Origin: Clostridiaceae bacterium
GTDB lineage: Bacteria; Bacillota; Clostridia; Saccharofermentanales; Saccharofermentanaceae
Assembly (NCBI GenBank): GCA_012729635.1
Contig: JAAYCT010000005.1
Coordinates: forward strand, 46,061-110,060
Direction: 5' to 3'
Length of the DNA: 64,000 bases
The translations under genes and the position numbers were made by a program. The notes beneath the pieces were generated by a model, which made no database searches, had not been told where the DNA came from, and saw nothing but the letters and a program-made list of their open reading frames with translations. Below, piece after piece: positions 63,914 to 64,000 of the stretch (positions are counted from its first letter, which is position 1; each line of letters opens with the position of its first letter).

Positions 63914-64000
63914 GATGTCCCACGAGGACGATCTCACATACAATGTTAAGTGACCAAACCAAACACGCAGGAGGCATCCCGTGGGACACGAACATTGTAA
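63914..64000 (+). mobile_element. possible left part of an insertion sequence with start of a transposase gene
   Basis: After a gene-free junction, a GGAGG ribosome binding site (63970-63974) and GTG 63981 begin a frame reading GHEHCK, cut by the window edge. Transposases of the IS30 type often begin with a His/Cys segment like this. Two inverted pairs flank the start: GTCCCACG/CGTGGGAC (63917-63924, 63980-63987) and ACAATGTT/AACATTGT (63940-63947, 63991-63998), which would fold over the ribosome binding site. Family assignment is a guess. Confidence 0.35.

Overview
The window reads as a chromosomal segment of a Bacillota (Firmicutes) bacterium, most likely a member of the Clostridia. The signs are strong AGGAGG-type ribosome binding sites, an IreB-RuvX-DUF1292 block, a c-di-AMP receptor DarA, RicT (YaaT), an OadABG-type sodium pump and a PhoB/PhoR-controlled pst operon. 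The backbone is about 47% GC by hand count of a sample. Almost all of it is housekeeping sequence. There is no CRISPR array, prophage or integrase, and only the edge of a possible insertion sequence at the right end.

Layout: 1-0.4 kb is the tail of an ABC-2 permease. 0.5-5.9 kb holds a PIN-PhoH ATPase, an M24 peptidase, a membrane EAL phosphodiesterase and a CDP-alcohol phosphatidyltransferase. 5.9-8.8 kb (minus strand) is a TetR-regulated ABC-2 exporter operon with a visible operator over its promoter. 9.0-12.4 kb is a four-gene biotin-dependent, Na+-pumping decarboxylase operon. 12.4-16.5 kb has tRNA-Ser, a serine-acetyltransferase-like gene, a second M24 peptidase, a membrane alpha/beta hydrolase, and a TPP riboswitch with thiT. 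16.5-22.6 kb holds guaB, greA, lysS, a membrane J-domain-like protein, a pseudouridine synthase whose mRNA looks leaderless, and an Smr-like protein. 22.6-29.5 kb is a complete phosphate operon, pstSCAB-phoU-phoB-phoR, behind a three-repeat Pho box. 29.6-35.5 kb holds a UDG, tRNA-Gln, two AraC regulators, an XRE regulator and a large sialate-O-acetylesterase-like protein that appears to have lost its catalytic residues. 35.5-37.9 kb is the folate cluster folE-folP-folB-folK. 37.9-50.6 kb matches the B. subtilis yaaO-tmk-darA-holB-ricT-trmN6-rsmI-metS-tatD order, with an inserted ferredoxin and an inserted PAS-GGDEF-EAL protein. 50.7-51.1 kb is a tRNA-Val/Asp/Phe operon. 51.2-63.8 kb holds a Ca2+ P-type ATPase, secG, rnr, an HPr-like protein, mtaB, ireB, ruvX, two DUF1292 genes, a CPBP protease and a 1062-residue membrane-anchored surface protein. 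The last ~90 bases look like the start of a transposase gene.

The observations most worth following up are these. (i) metG is interrupted by a single in-frame TAG at codon 414, inside a GC-richer island that may be foreign. (ii) The SIAE-like protein appears to be a pseudo-esterase, expressed from its own promoter and flanked by regulators. (iii) The 1062-residue protein combines a propeller, a carbohydrate-binding-like module and a possibly degenerate glycosidase barrel. (iv) PstC carries an extra N-terminal membrane domain. (v) Two EAL proteins carry degenerate GGDEF domains. (vi) The rsuA-type gene appears to be transcribed as a leaderless mRNA.
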